The notes beneath the pieces were generated by a model that made no database searches, was not told the DNA's origin, and saw nothing but the letters and a program-made list of their open reading frames with translations. Below, piece after piece: positions 9,508 to 18,407 of a stretch of DNA of 64,000 nt; within the stretch, counting starts at the first letter, position 1, and each line of letters opens with the position of its first letter. Both the position numbers and the translations under genes were made by a program. This stretch comes from Bordetella parapertussis (GTDB lineage: Bacteria > Pseudomonadota > Gammaproteobacteria > Burkholderiales > Burkholderiaceae_C), in contig CAMCTC010000004.1 in the NCBI GenBank assembly GCA_945878355.1, positions 38,929-102,928 of the forward strand, given 5' to 3'.

Positions 9508-10278
9508 TCATTGCGGATTGAGCGAGCGCTTGCGCAGCCGCCGCATGCCGAGCAGCCAGCGGTCGATGTCGTTGCCCTTGCGACGAACGTACTCCTCGAC
9601 CTCCGGATGCGGTAGCACGTAGAAGCGCTCCGCGCGCAGCGCTTCGATCACGGTGCTCGCGAGTTGCTCGGGCTCGATGATCCCGTCGGTTTGCCCATCG
9701 CCCAAACGGCGTGGCGCCATTGCGGTGTTCACGCCTTGCGGACACAGCACCGACACCTTGATGCCGTCGTCGCCGTGGGTGATCGACAGGAACTCTGCGA
9801 ACTTCACCGCGGCGGCCTTCGTCACGGAGTACGGACCTGAACCCAGCGCCGCGAGCAAACCGGCCGCTGACGCCGTGTTCAGCAGGTAGCCGCTGCCGCG
9901 TTCGATCATCTGCGGTAGCACCGCGCGCGCCGCGTAGAGGTGCGCCATCACGTGCAGGTCCCATTGCTTCTGCCACACCGCATTTGACGCGTCGGTCAGC
10001 ACGCCTTGCCCGCCAGCGCCTGCGTTGGAACAGAACAGGTCGACCGGGCCGTGCAACTGCCGCGTCCGCTCAACGAGCGCGATCACCTGCGCTTCGTCGG
10101 TGACGTCGCAGGCCATGCCGTCGCAACCCAGTTCACCCGCCGCCTTCGCAACTGCTGCCGCGTCCAGGTCGGCCAGCATCACGCCTTTTGCGCCCTCGTC
10201 GAGAAACGCCCTAGCCATCGCGCGACCTATGCCGCCGCTGCCCCCAGTGATAACGACGACCTTGTCTTTCAACTCCAT
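9508..10278 (-). CDS. Short-chain dehydrogenase/reductase (SDR)
   Basis: 256 residues. The start at 10278 has GGGAGAG upstream and begins MELKDKVVVITGG, a normal SDR opening, so the longer frame is not used. Motifs are TGGSGGIG, CDVTD, NAGAGG, the Ser in TASAAGLL and YSVTK (YxxxK). The C-terminal tail is long and basic (RRKGNDIDRWLLGMRRLRKR). It is a cytosolic NAD(P)-dependent oxidoreductase of unknown substrate. It is followed on the same strand by the TauD-family gene and preceded by the Bug receptor 84 bases upstream, so the three may form a transcription unit. Confidence 0.88.
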   Translation of the reverse strand: MELKDKVVVITGGSGGIGRAMARAFLDEGAKGVMLADLDAAAVAKAAGELGCDGMACDVTDEAQVIALVERTRQLHGPVDLFCSNAGAGGQGVLTDASNAVWQKQWDLHVMAHLYAARAVLPQMIERGSGYLLNTASAAGLLAALGSGPYSVTKAAAVKFAEFLSITHGDDGIKVSVLCPQGVNTAMAPRRLGDGQTDGIIEPEQLASTVIEALRAERFYVLPHPEVEEYVRRKGNDIDRWLLGMRRLRKRSLNPQ

Positions 10279-10362
10279 GTGTTCTCTCCCATCGCGAATG
10301 CGCGTCAGTTTATGGCGGATGCTGCGTTGTCCGATCAACGTGACTGAATCAGTCGCGTCGGC

Positions 10363-11427
10363 TCAATCAAGCGTGATTTTCGCAGCGCGAATGATGTCGC
10401 CGAGTCGCTTCTCTTCGCTGGCCCGAAAGGCCGTCGCCTCTTGCGTGCTGAGCCAGGTTGCGGTGGCGCCTCGGTCCATAAACTCCTGCTTCAAGCTGGC
10501 GCTCTCCAGTGCCTGCTTTGAGAACATCGAGATGCGTTCAACCACCGCTGCAGGGATGCCCGCAGGCCCTGCCAAGGAAGTCCAGGAACTGAGATCGTAG
10601 CCTGGCAGAAACTCCGATAGCGCAGGAATGTCCGGCACGACAGGGCTGCGGGCTCTGCTGGTAACGGCAAAGCCCTTGACTTTGCCAGGCTTGTACTGCA
10701 TCAAACCGCCTGGAATATTATCAAACATCAAATGAACCTGGCCGCCGATCAGGTCGGTCATTGCCGGCGCCGCGCCTCGGTATGGCACATGGATCAGATC
10801 AACCTTGGCGAGCAGCTTGAACAACTCGCCGGCAAGGTGCAACGTGGTGCCAAGACCTGCTGAGGCGTAAAAATATTTACCAGGATTTTTTCGCAGTAAT
10901 TCAATCAGATCAGGCACTGTGTTGACTGGTAGGCCTGAAAATCCGACCAGGAAGTTTGGCAGAGACCAGATGTTGGTGATAAAGGTGAAGTCCTTGGCGG
11001 AGTCAAATGGCAACTTGCCAGCCTTCAGTGTCGGGGAAATCGCGTGCGATGCGACGCCGCCCAGGCCCAGTGTGTAGCCATCGGGCGCCGAGCGAGCGAC
11101 CGCTTCGACGCCAATGTCGCCACCGCCGCCACCGCGATTTTCGACCACGAACTGCTGACCCGTGAGCTCGCTCATCTTTGCGCAGAAAAGCCGCGACAGC
11201 GTGTCGGTTGCACCTCCGGCCGGAAACGGATTGATATAACGAACCGGGCGCGTCGGCCATGCAGCCTGGGCTCTAGATTCGCTGCTGAGGATAAACGGTG
11301 CCGACAGCAGCGTACCGAACTGAGCCAGTGCGGTCCGTCGGGAAGGATGGGTGGTGACCTGCTGCGTCGCAGGGCTTGCATCCGATCTTGCCAAACGAGC
11401 GTGAACCTTGCGGTCTTGATTTTTCAT
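10363..11427 (-). CDS. Bug/TctC-family periplasmic receptor (probable Tat export)
   Basis: 354 residues. GAGGA precedes the ATG at 11425-11427. A long N-region ends in SRRTALAQFG, then a hydrophobic stretch and SRAQA, a plausible twin-arginine signal. The mature part has WPTRPVRYINPFPAGGATD, VENRGGGGGDIG, APDGYTLGLG and DLIHVPYRGAAPAMTDLIGG, all Bug signatures. It should bind a small organic acid in the periplasm. There is no tctAB nearby. It sits downstream of the ABC-transporter/MetE-like operon on the same strand, with a 96-base AT-rich gap that probably holds a promoter. Confidence 0.9.
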   Translation of the reverse strand: MKNQDRKVHARLARSDASPATQQVTTHPSRRTALAQFGTLLSAPFILSSESRAQAAWPTRPVRYINPFPAGGATDTLSRLFCAKMSELTGQQFVVENRGGGGGDIGVEAVARSAPDGYTLGLGGVASHAISPTLKAGKLPFDSAKDFTFITNIWSLPNFLVGFSGLPVNTVPDLIELLRKNPGKYFYASAGLGTTLHLAGELFKLLAKVDLIHVPYRGAAPAMTDLIGGQVHLMFDNIPGGLMQYKPGKVKGFAVTSRARSPVVPDIPALSEFLPGYDLSSWTSLAGPAGIPAAVVERISMFSKQALESASLKQEFMDRGATATWLSTQEATAFRASEEKRLGDIIRAAKITLD

Positions 11428-11459
11428 CGTGTCGTCCTCGGGTTGTAGATGTTTAAAAA

Positions 11460-11471
11460 AATTCTAGAATT
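11460..11471. promoter_or_regulatory. AT-rich 12-bp palindrome upstream of a Bug gene
   Basis: AATTCTAGAATT is a perfect 12-base palindrome 33 bases upstream of the Bug start (11427), in a locally A/T-rich stretch (11450-11500) that contrasts with the GC-rich surroundings. With the adjoining T-run on the minus strand it could be a weak terminator for the MetE-like gene or an operator/promoter element for the receptor. Confidence 0.35.
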
Positions 11472-11523
11472 CGCTCGATACTTTTTTTCTGAACTGATGC
11501 TAAGCCTTTTGCGCAACATCGGT

Positions 11524-12561
11524 TCAGGAGATCTCGGCCCGGACGATTCGCGCGCCGTCGGCCAGTGCCTTGAGCTTGCCGAAAGCGACCTCGCGAGGCA
11601 GGTACTTCATACCGCAATCGGGGGCTGGAATCAGGTTTTCGGGACGCACGTATTTCAAGCCAGCCCGGATGCGCTGGGCCACGGTTTCAGCCGACTCCAC
11701 CCTCAGGTTCCCAAGATCGATCACACCCAACATGATCTTCTTGCCTGAAAGCTCGCTGAGCACGCCCAGGTCGAGCTGCGGTTGCGCTGCCTCGATAGAG
11801 ATCTGTCGGGCATGGCTGTCGGCAAGCCCGGGCAGGAAGGAATAGCCTGTCGGCTTCTGGCCGTGCACGACCGCGGCGTAGCCGAAGCAAAGGTGCACGA
11901 CGGTCGGCACCGTGATCCCCTGCAGCGCGCGGTTGATGACTTTGACCGCATAACGTTTGGCGGCCTCGGGGTCATTGCGTAGCCAGGGTTCATCGAGCTG
12001 GATGACATCCGCTCCGGCGGCCTGCAGATCCAGGGCCTCGGCGTTGACGGCAGCGGCCAGGTCCATCGCCATTTCCTCGTCATCCTTGTAGAACTCGTTC
12101 TTGGCTTGTTGTGCCATCGTGAAGGGGCCGGGCAGCGTGATCTTGGCGGCGAAGCCTGTGTTGCGTCGCAGAAATTCCATGTCACGGCGCTCGATCGGTT
12201 CGGTGCGGCGCAGCCTCGCCACCACCCGCGGCACCAGAGTTTCCGTACCGTTTCGCGCGCGGATCACGCCGGGCTTGTCGTTGTCCATGCCCTCCAGCGC
12301 GGTCGCGAACCGGTTCGAATAGCTCTCGCGACGCATCTCTCCGTCGGTGATGATGTCGATGCCGGCTCGCTCCATGTCGCGTATGGCCAGCAGCGTTGCG
12401 TCATCCTGCGCCTGCTCCAAGAATTCCGGCGCGACTCGCCAGAGCGCCTTGACCCGAGTGCGTGGCACCATCTTCGAGAGCATCTCCCGGTCAATCAGCC
12501 AATCGGGCTGAGGGTAGCTGCCCACGACAGTGGTTGGCAGCAGGTGTGTTGGCATGGGCAT
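11524..12561 (-). CDS. Cobalamin-independent methionine synthase (MetE C-terminal-like) family protein
   Basis: 345 residues, a single MetE-type barrel (full MetE is about 750). The start at 12561 has AAGGA upstream. It begins TTVVGSYPQPDW, with TLPGPFTMAQQ in the middle. Zn-ligand-like residues are in VVHLCFG (His-x-Cys) and PAPDCGMKYLP (Cys). DVIQLDEPWL is the family DEP motif. Stand-alone proteins of this kind move methyl groups between corrinoid-free donors and thiols; the true substrate is unknown. It ends the ABC-importer operon, 46 bases after a permease gene, suggesting it acts on the imported compound or on its thiol/methyl product. Confidence 0.85.
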   Translation of the reverse strand: MPMPTHLLPTTVVGSYPQPDWLIDREMLSKMVPRTRVKALWRVAPEFLEQAQDDATLLAIRDMERAGIDIITDGEMRRESYSNRFATALEGMDNDKPGVIRARNGTETLVPRVVARLRRTEPIERRDMEFLRRNTGFAAKITLPGPFTMAQQAKNEFYKDDEEMAMDLAAAVNAEALDLQAAGADVIQLDEPWLRNDPEAAKRYAVKVINRALQGITVPTVVHLCFGYAAVVHGQKPTGYSFLPGLADSHARQISIEAAQPQLDLGVLSELSGKKIMLGVIDLGNLRVESAETVAQRIRAGLKYVRPENLIPAPDCGMKYLPREVAFGKLKALADGARIVRAEIS

Positions 12562-12607
12562 CGGGGGCTTCCTTGGGTGGGTCGATTCAACGTGGGCCGG
12601 ACGGCGC

Positions 12608-13426
12608 TCAGGCCGCCGAGACGCTGGTGCTCAGGCCGCTGCCCGGGCGGGCGGCAGGCGAGCGCTTGACCGGTTGCCAGACCAGCAGGCGGCGTTCGAG
12701 AGACCGGGTCATCGCGTCATAGACGATCGACAACATCAAGATCAAGATGAGTGCCGCAAAGACCCGCGGGCTGTCGAGAATGGTTCGGTTCAAAGTGACC
12801 AGGTAGCCGATCCCCGCCGCAGCGGTGAGCATCTCCGCGACCACCACGCCGATGATCGCCAGCGCACCGCCCAGGCGCAGCCCGACGAAGACCGTGGGCA
12901 GGGCGGCCGGGATGATCACCCGAGTGAGCTGCTGTTGAAGCGTGGCACCCATGCTGCGTGCGGCGACCAGATACTGAGGGTCGATGGTGCGGATGCCGGC
13001 GGCAGTCGAGAGCATCACCGGGAAGAACGCGTAGAGGCCGGCAAAGGCGATCTTCGACTCCGAGCCGACGCCAAACCAGGCGGTGAACACTGGGTACAGG
13101 ATCACGATCGGTACAGCGTACAAGCTCGAAAACACCGGTAGCAGCAGATTACGCATCCTGGCAAACCCGCCGACGATCGCCCCTAGCGTGATGCCGCCAC
13201 CGCAGGCGATCAGCATCGACAGCGCCACCTCGCCCAGCGTCACGAGCAGCGCCGAACCGTAAATACGCCAATCGCTGACCAGCACCGCCAGCGTATTGGA
13301 AAGTGACGGCAGGAAGAGTTCAGGCAGCCAGCCTGCACGCGGGATGAGTTCCCAGCCGAGCAGGGCAGCGACCAGCATCGCCCGGCGCACCGACCGAGGT
13401 GAAGGCAGGCGGCGCGCGGTGGTCAA
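12608..13426 (-). CDS. ABC transporter permease (SsuC/TauC type), second of two
   Basis: 272 residues, with about six membrane segments and the inner-membrane coupling region EAA-like AARSMGATLQQQLTRVIIPAALP. VGVGS and PIVILYPVFTAWFG are typical of nitrate/sulfonate/taurine permeases. The start overlaps the stop of the ATPase gene by four bases (ATGA), showing translational coupling. A different permease of the same family lies upstream of the ATPase, so the channel may be a heterodimer. Likely substrates are sulfonates, pyrimidine-like compounds or other small anions. Confidence 0.9.
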   Translation of the reverse strand: MTTARRLPSPRSVRRAMLVAALLGWELIPRAGWLPELFLPSLSNTLAVLVSDWRIYGSALLVTLGEVALSMLIACGGGITLGAIVGGFARMRNLLLPVFSSLYAVPIVILYPVFTAWFGVGSESKIAFAGLYAFFPVMLSTAAGIRTIDPQYLVAARSMGATLQQQLTRVIIPAALPTVFVGLRLGGALAIIGVVVAEMLTAAAGIGYLVTLNRTILDSPRVFAALILILMLSIVYDAMTRSLERRLLVWQPVKRSPAARPGSGLSTSVSAA

Positions 13427-14226
13427 TGGGGACTCCGAATCTGCTGCCAGATCCGTTCGCGCAGCCCACCGAACTTGTCGCTTGCCATCATCTCGTAAGT
13501 GCGAGGGCGTGGCAGGTCTATCGCGATCCGGTCGATGATTCGGCCCGGTCGCGCTGACATCACCAGCACCTCGTCGGCCAGGTACACGGCCTCGGTGAGG
13601 CTGTGCGTGATGAACACGACCGTCTTGGACGTGGTGGCCCAGATACGCAACAACTCATGGCCCATGGTCATGCGGGTCTGCTCGTCGAGAGCGGCGAAAG
13701 GTTCGTCCATCAGCAGCACTGGCGGATCCTGGACCAGGCCTCGAGCGATCGAGACGCGCTGTTTCATCCCGCCTGACAGTTCATGTGGATAGCGGTCGGC
13801 AAAGCCGTCCAGGCCTACCAGCGACAGCATCTGCAGCGCGCGCTGGCGCCGTGCGGTCTTCGGGTCTGCGCGCAGGCTCAGCGGGAACTCGACGTTCTGC
13901 GCAGCGGTCAGCCAGGGGAACAAGCTCGCTTCCTGGAACACGACGCCGACGCGGTTCGGGTCGGGTTGCGGCATAGGCGCACCGTGGCACAGCAACTCGC
14001 CCGAGGACTGCGAGCGCAGGCCGGCCATCATCATCAGCAGCGAGGTCTTGCCGCAGCCGCTCGGGCCAACGATGACGGTGAACTTGCCGGATTCAACCTG
14101 CAATGAGATGTCCTCCAGGGCCAGGACCTCGCCGTGAATGCCGGCATAAACGTGACTTAGCCGGCTGACCTCGATCGCCTTGGGTTGAGCGCGTGAATCG
14201 CCGTCTAGGTTCGCCAGTTGCTGCAT
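13423..14226 (-). CDS. ABC transporter ATPase (SsuB/TauB type)
   Basis: 267 residues. The ATG at 14226 is preceded by GGAGGA; an in-frame ATG at 14241 is less likely. It has Walker A GPSGCGKTS, Q-loop VFQEASLFPWL, signature LSGGMKQR, Walker B VLLMDEPFAALD and the His switch VVFITHSLTEAV. It powers import through the two flanking permeases at the inner membrane. The 22-base overlap with the upstream permease and the 4-base overlap with the downstream one show a tight operon. Confidence 0.95.
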   Translation of the reverse strand: MQQLANLDGDSRAQPKAIEVSRLSHVYAGIHGEVLALEDISLQVESGKFTVIVGPSGCGKTSLLMMMAGLRSQSSGELLCHGAPMPQPDPNRVGVVFQEASLFPWLTAAQNVEFPLSLRADPKTARRQRALQMLSLVGLDGFADRYPHELSGGMKQRVSIARGLVQDPPVLLMDEPFAALDEQTRMTMGHELLRIWATTSKTVVFITHSLTEAVYLADEVLVMSARPGRIIDRIAIDLPRPRTYEMMASDKFGGLRERIWQQIRSPH

Positions 14227-14957
14227 CGTTCCTCCAGCCATCGAACCGACTCATTGAAAAGAATAGCAATCACCGAGAGCAAGACGATCCCGGCGAACAG
14301 TTGCGGCATCTGGAAGTTTTCACCCCAGTTGGCGATCAAGTGGCCGATGCCAGTGCGCGATGCGTACATCTCGGCAATCATCACCGCAGTGAAATTGAAG
14401 ATCATCGAGATGCGAATTGTCTCGAGCAGCATCGGGAGCATGCTGGGAACATAGACGCGCAGGATCAGTTGCGTGCGGCTTGCGCCACAGGACCGGGCCA
14501 CTTCGATGTATTCGGTCTTGACCGATTCGACGCAGGCGGCCGCACTCATGATCACGACAAAAGTCGTCGTGAAGGCTGCGTAAGCCACTTTCTGTGCAAA
14601 GTTGATCCCGAAGACCAGGATGAACATCGGCAGGAACACTGACTTCGGAATACTGAACACGTAGAACAGCAGTGGTTTGAAGATGTCCGCGAGGTAAGGC
14701 TTTTCCGCGATCAGCACACCGAGCAGCGTTCCCAGCGGGATGGCGACCAGAAACGCGACCGCGACCTCGGCCATGGTCACACCGATCGCATCGTGGACGT
14801 TGGAGCGGTGCAGCAGCTTCCAGAGCGTGGTGAGGACCTCGCTCAGTGGCGGCAGCAGCTCTGGGTTCATCAGGCCTGATCGAGGCAAGAACTCCCAGGT
14901 AGCGAGCAGCGCGAACAGCAGCGCTGCTCGCGCACTGGCCATGCCAAGCCTCGTCAT
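14205..14957 (-). CDS. ABC transporter permease (SsuC/TauC type), first of two
   Basis: 250 residues with about six hydrophobic segments. The coupling motif ARSCGASRTQLILRVYVPSMLP is clear. FSIPKSVFLPMFILVFGI is the usual family segment before it. It lies 51 bases after the substrate-binding protein gene and overlaps the ATPase start. It differs clearly in sequence from the permease at 12608-13426, so the two are paralogues rather than a recent duplication. Confidence 0.9.
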   Translation of the reverse strand: MTRLGMASARAALLFALLATWEFLPRSGLMNPELLPPLSEVLTTLWKLLHRSNVHDAIGVTMAEVAVAFLVAIPLGTLLGVLIAEKPYLADIFKPLLFYVFSIPKSVFLPMFILVFGINFAQKVAYAAFTTTFVVIMSAAACVESVKTEYIEVARSCGASRTQLILRVYVPSMLPMLLETIRISMIFNFTAVMIAEMYASRTGIGHLIANWGENFQMPQLFAGIVLLSVIAILFNESVRWLEERCSNWRT

Positions 14958-15008
14958 GGCGTGGCCGGTTTGCAGCAGAGCATGATGCGTTGTGCTCGGT
15001 CTGGCTGA

Positions 15009-16013
15009 TCAGACCGTGGGGACAGGCCGGAATTTGGTCGTGAAGATTTCAGCGACTGGCGCAAGGTTCTTCATGCCGATGAGCTGGCCCATCTCCAATG
15101 CACGCTCCATCCACTCGGTCTTGAATTCACCTGTAGCTGAGAGCTTCATGATGTTGCCGTCCAGTTCCGCGGCTGCGATCGAGTCCGGGATCTCGTCGAT
15201 CTCGGCGATCAGTTGGATCGCTTCTGCGCGGTTGACCGGATTGCGCAGAAATCCAACCCCACCGTACAGCGCGTTCAAGGCCTTTTGCAACACGGGGCCG
15301 TTGCCGGCGATGAACTTGTCCGATGCGATCCATGAGCCGGTCGAGTGGGGCGGCACAAGTTCACCGAAATCAGCGATGGAGCGAGCCTGTTTGGCCTGCA
15401 GCACTTTGTAGGTCAGCGGAGAATAGAGCACGGTTGCGTCGATGTTGCCGCTCAGCAAATTCGGCACCAATCCGCCGCCGCCCAGCGGAACGCGGGTGAA
15501 TTGGATCTTGCGGTCTGCCATGACCCAGAGCGCCAGCATGTCGGTGCCGGATCCGGCCGATGTGATACCGACTTTCTTGCCGGCAAGATCGGCCAGGGTC
15601 TTGATCGGGGAGTCGGGTTTGACCACCAGTTGCCAGCCGTAATAGCCAAGGACGCCGTTGCCCACGCAGCGCGCCATGACGCCTTTGGTCAGGCCCGCCG
15701 CCACGCTAGAAGTCGAGTTGAAAACGATGTCGGCTGCGCCAGCTGCAAGGGCCTCAAAGCCCTCGGCGCCGCCGCGATAGACCGTGATCTCGGCTTGCAG
15801 ACCTTCCTTGTCGAACAACTTCTTGCGTAGAGCAGTCTCAGCGATGATCGTTGGAAAGTAGGTCTTGGTCGGCACGCCGATCCGCACAACGGGCCGCGAT
15901 TGCGCCCGCACAAGGCCGGGTACCGCCAGGGCGGCTGTCGCGCCCAAGGTGATGGCGCGTCGCAGCGGGTCGGGGCTGGTCCGAGCGGGTGTCGGAAGGG
16001 CTTCGCGGCGCAT
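15009..16013 (-). CDS. ABC transporter substrate-binding protein (NMT1/SsuA-like)
   Basis: 334 residues from the ATG at 16013, which has AAGGAGA upstream. The N-terminus carries LRRAITLGATAALAVPGLVRAQS, a Tat-like or Sec signal peptide. The mature part shows VVRIGVPTKTYFPTIIAE, YRGGAEGFEALAAGAADIVF and DLAGKKVGITSAGSGTD, typical of the NMT1/THI5-like and sulfonate-binding family. It captures a small solute in the periplasm for the following permease-ATPase-permease genes. The ligand cannot be assigned; taurine or sulfonate, pyrimidine precursors or aromatic acids are all known for this family. Confidence 0.9.
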   Translation of the reverse strand: MRREALPTPARTSPDPLRRAITLGATAALAVPGLVRAQSRPVVRIGVPTKTYFPTIIAETALRKKLFDKEGLQAEITVYRGGAEGFEALAAGAADIVFNSTSSVAAGLTKGVMARCVGNGVLGYYGWQLVVKPDSPIKTLADLAGKKVGITSAGSGTDMLALWVMADRKIQFTRVPLGGGGLVPNLLSGNIDATVLYSPLTYKVLQAKQARSIADFGELVPPHSTGSWIASDKFIAGNGPVLQKALNALYGGVGFLRNPVNRAEAIQLIAEIDEIPDSIAAAELDGNIMKLSATGEFKTEWMERALEMGQLIGMKNLAPVAEIFTTKFRPVPTV

Positions 16014-16411
16014 GAAGAGTCTCCTTGTAGATTGGCCAGTCTTTGCGGGTGACGATGACAGAAGTTTCGTCTGATGCAGTCTTGCATCGCGTATGAAATT
16101 CAGACGGAAAAGCAAACGTCATCATGCCATCTATCGCCACTTTGACTCGGGTGAATACCCGCTATTTCCAGAGCCGCAACGCGCAGGTCCATGCCGCCGA
16201 TGTCGCATTGCACCGGTTTCAAGTGGCGATCGAGCAAGCGAAAATTGGCGGCGATTGGCGGGCATAGAAAAACCATCAATCGATGGTTTAAAGGCGCCTC
16301 GGTCGCGTTCGCGATCAGGTCAAACCCTGACAGCGCCATGCCGCGTCTGTCTCGGGAACTGTCCAACCCGGCGCCATAAAATGCTTGGAACCAAAAGCGA
16401 AGGATAGGCAC
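16014..16411. other. Divergent intergenic region, 398 bases
   Basis: This gap separates the ABC operon (minus) from the DUF1330 gene (plus). It contains a strong palindrome (16270-16289) and a 47-codon open frame at 16124-16267 that ends just before it. That frame has no good ribosome site and no recognised family, so I do not call it a gene. Both promoters should lie here. Confidence 0.45.
16270..16289. promoter_or_regulatory. Candidate operator: perfect 8-4-8 inverted repeat
   Basis: AAACCATC-AATC-GATGGTTT is a perfect 8-base inverted repeat with a 4-base spacer, 123 bases upstream of the DUF1330 gene and about 260 bases upstream of the ABC operon. Its size and its place in a divergent control region suit a dimeric repressor or activator. 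No regulator gene is adjacent. Confidence 0.45.
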
Positions 16412-16786
16412 ATGGCTGGACCGAAAGAAGTCAATGCTGAGCTGATTGCGAGCCTGCCGGACACGGGGCCGGTGATCATGGTCAACATGCTGAAGCTGCG
16501 CGACCGCGCGGCGTACAAGCGCTACAGCGAGCTGACCATGCCGTTGATCAAGGCTCGCGGCGGCACTGTGCTCTGGGCAGGTGACGGCGAAGCGGTGGCT
16601 TACGGTGACCCTCAAGCCGATCATTGGGACTATGTGGTCTTGGTGCGCTATCCATCGCGCCAGGCCTTCCTCGACATGACGCGCTCGCCCGAATACGCGG
16701 CAGCGAACCTGCATCGTGAACAGGCTGTGACGAAACACCTCATCGTTGCCAGTACTGAAACCTACTCCAAGCTGATGCCGAAGTGA
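16412..16786 (+). CDS. DUF1330-family protein
   Basis: 124 residues. The ATG at 16412 follows AAGGAT; the longer frame starts with TTG and is not preferred. GPVIMVNMLKLRDRAAYKRY near the N-terminus and DYVVLVRYPSRQAFLDMTRSPEYAAA in the middle match DUF1330 ferredoxin-fold alpha+beta barrel proteins, which are dimeric and of unknown activity. It stands alone ahead of the cox operon, with a hairpin at its stop codon, so it is probably transcribed separately. Confidence 0.85.
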   Translation: MAGPKEVNAELIASLPDTGPVIMVNMLKLRDRAAYKRYSELTMPLIKARGGTVLWAGDGEAVAYGDPQADHWDYVVLVRYPSRQAFLDMTRSPEYAAANLHREQAVTKHLIVASTETYSKLMPK

Positions 16787-16826
16787 GGGTGATGGCGGCT
16801 TGGGCGCTTTATCGCCGCCGCCTCAC
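16783..16826 (+). terminator. Stem-loop at the stop codon of the DUF1330 gene
   Basis: GTGAGG (16783-16788) and GGCGGC (16794-16799) pair with GCCGCC (16814-16819) and CCTCAC (16821-16826). The stem begins in the stop codon. No U-run follows, so it may terminate with Rho or mainly protect the 3' end. Confidence 0.4.
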
Positions 16827-17095
16827 TCAGGGCCACACGATGCGTTCGATGGCCTGCGGCCGCGCGGCAATTCATCTCGATGAGCCGTGAACAGGTGTCG
16901 GCATCACTTTGTGGCAAGCCTACGCGCCGCATCGCCGCCTGGTCGATCGCCAGGATCACCGCCGGCCTGCGCGGCAAGCGGTCCGCCACAGGCGGTGTGG
17001 TCGCTGCCATAACCCCTGTTCACTGCGGATCGCAATCGGCGGTGTTACCGTCGGATGCCCTCGCCAAGAACCCAACCGATAAAGGCGTCATCACC
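16787..17095. other. Intergenic region before coxM, 309 bases
   Basis: The first 40 bases hold the hairpin described separately. The remainder should hold the coxMSL promoter. The coxM frame is open through part of it (from 16880), but that extension has no family similarity, so I treat it as non-coding. Confidence 0.4.
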
Positions 17096-17902
17096 ATGTA
17101 CCCTTTCACCTATCAGCGCGCGACCGGCTTGGCTGAGGCCGTCGCCGGCCTGAAAGCCGACCCGCAAGCCAAAGCGCTAGCCGGCGGCATGACACTGCTG
17201 CCTTCGATGAAGCATCGTCTGGCCGCGCCCTCCAGCCTCATCGACATCGCCCGTCTGGCCGAATTGCGCGGCATCCGTCGCGATGGCAAAAGCCTTGTCG
17301 TGGGTGCTGCGACCCGGCACGGTGAACTCATGGCCGATCCGATCGCGCAGTCCGCGATCGCCGCACTCGCCCGTCTGGCCGGTCTGATCGGGGACCCCCA
17401 GGTCAGGGCTCGCGGTACGCTCGGCGGTTCGGTGGCCAACAACGACCCGGCGGCCGACTACCCGGCGGCCGTGCTGGCCTGCCGCGCGCAGATCGTCACC
17501 GACCGGCGCAGCATTGCGGCCGACGATTTTTTCCAGGGCATGTTCACGACGGCGCTTGCGGCCGATGAGTTGATCACCGCCATCCGCTTCGAGTGCCCGC
17601 GCCGTGCCGCCTATGCCAAGTTTGCGCAGGCCGCCTCAGGCTACGCGATGACCGGCGTGTTCGTGGCGCAGTTCGATGACGCGGTGCGCGTGGCAGTCAC
17701 TGGCGCCGGCCCTGGTGTTTTCCGCTGGGAAGCCGCTGAGCGGGCGCTGTCGGCCGATTTCTCGACCCGCAGCCTGGCTGCGCTGTCGATGCCGGCCGAC
17801 GGGCTGAACGCTGACCAGCATGCACCGGCCGACTACCGGGCGCACCTCGTCAAACTCATGACCCTGCGGGCCGTTGTCGACATCATCGGCGCGACCGCTT
17901 AA
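17096..17902 (+). CDS. coxM: CO-dehydrogenase-type medium (FAD) subunit, CoxM-like
   Basis: 268 residues from the ATG at 17096, where homology begins ([16 protein letters not shown]). FAD-binding motifs are [14 protein letters not shown] near residue 30 and [16 protein letters not shown] near 110. This subunit passes electrons from the molybdenum/Fe-S centres to FAD in xanthine-oxidase-family hydroxylases. The gene order M-S-L with short spacing matches cox-type operons. It is cytosolic and would form a dimer of heterotrimers with the next two products. Confidence 0.9.
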   Translation: MYPFTYQRATGLAEAVAGLKADPQAKALAGGMTLLPSMKHRLAAPSSLIDIARLAELRGIRRDGKSLVVGAATRHGELMADPIAQSAIAALARLAGLIGDPQVRARGTLGGSVANNDPAADYPAAVLACRAQIVTDRRSIAADDFFQGMFTTALAADELITAIRFECPRRAAYAKFAQAASGYAMTGVFVAQFDDAVRVAVTGAGPGVFRWEAAERALSADFSTRSLAALSMPADGLNADQHAPADYRAHLVKLMTLRAVVDIIGATA

Positions 17903-17918
17903 AGCCCAAGGACATCCG

Positions 17919-18407
17919 ATGAAGATCGAACTCACCGTCAACGGCCAGGCACGCTCGGTGCACTGCGAAGAGCGCACGCTGCTGGCCGACCTGCTTCGCG
18001 ATTCCCTCGGCCTGACCGGCACCCATATCGGCTGTGACACCAGCCAGTGCGGTTGCTGCACCGTTCACCTGGACGGCCAGGCGGTCAAGTCCTGCACGCT
18101 GCTGGCGGCTCAGGCCGACGGCTGCGACATCGTCACGATCGAAGGCCTGGCCAAGGGCGAGCGCTTGCACGCGGTGCAGCAGGCGTTTTCAGCCTGTCAC
18201 GGCCTGCAGTGCGGCTTTTGCACGCCGGGCATGATCATGGCCAGTGTCGACCTCCTCAAGCGCCATCCTGACCCCACCGACGAGCAGATCACTGAAGGTC
18301 TGGCCGGCAACCTGTGCCGCTGCACCGGCTATGTGAACATCGTCGCTGCGGTCAAGACGGCGGCCCTGCAGATCAATGCGGGCGCCAGCCAAGGGGCGCG
18401 CTCATGA
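17919..18407 (+). CDS. coxS: CO-dehydrogenase-type small (2Fe-2S) subunit, CoxS-like
   Basis: 162 residues. AAGGA precedes the ATG at 17919. The plant-ferredoxin-type cluster cysteines are C39, C44, C47 and C59 ([11 protein letters not shown]). The second cluster uses C98, C101, C133 and C135 (QCGFC and LCRC). Length and order match the family. It lies 16 bases after coxM and its stop overlaps the coxL start by four bases, so the three are translationally coupled. Confidence 0.94.
   Translation: MKIELTVNGQARSVHCEERTLLADLLRDSLGLTGTHIGCDTSQCGCCTVHLDGQAVKSCTLLAAQADGCDIVTIEGLAKGERLHAVQQAFSACHGLQCGFCTPGMIMASVDLLKRHPDPTDEQITEGLAGNLCRCTGYVNIVAAVKTAALQINAGASQGARS

Noticed and set aside
16124..16267. 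47-codon open frame in the ABC/DUF1330 gap
   Set aside because: It has a weak ribosome site, no recognised family and ordinary composition.
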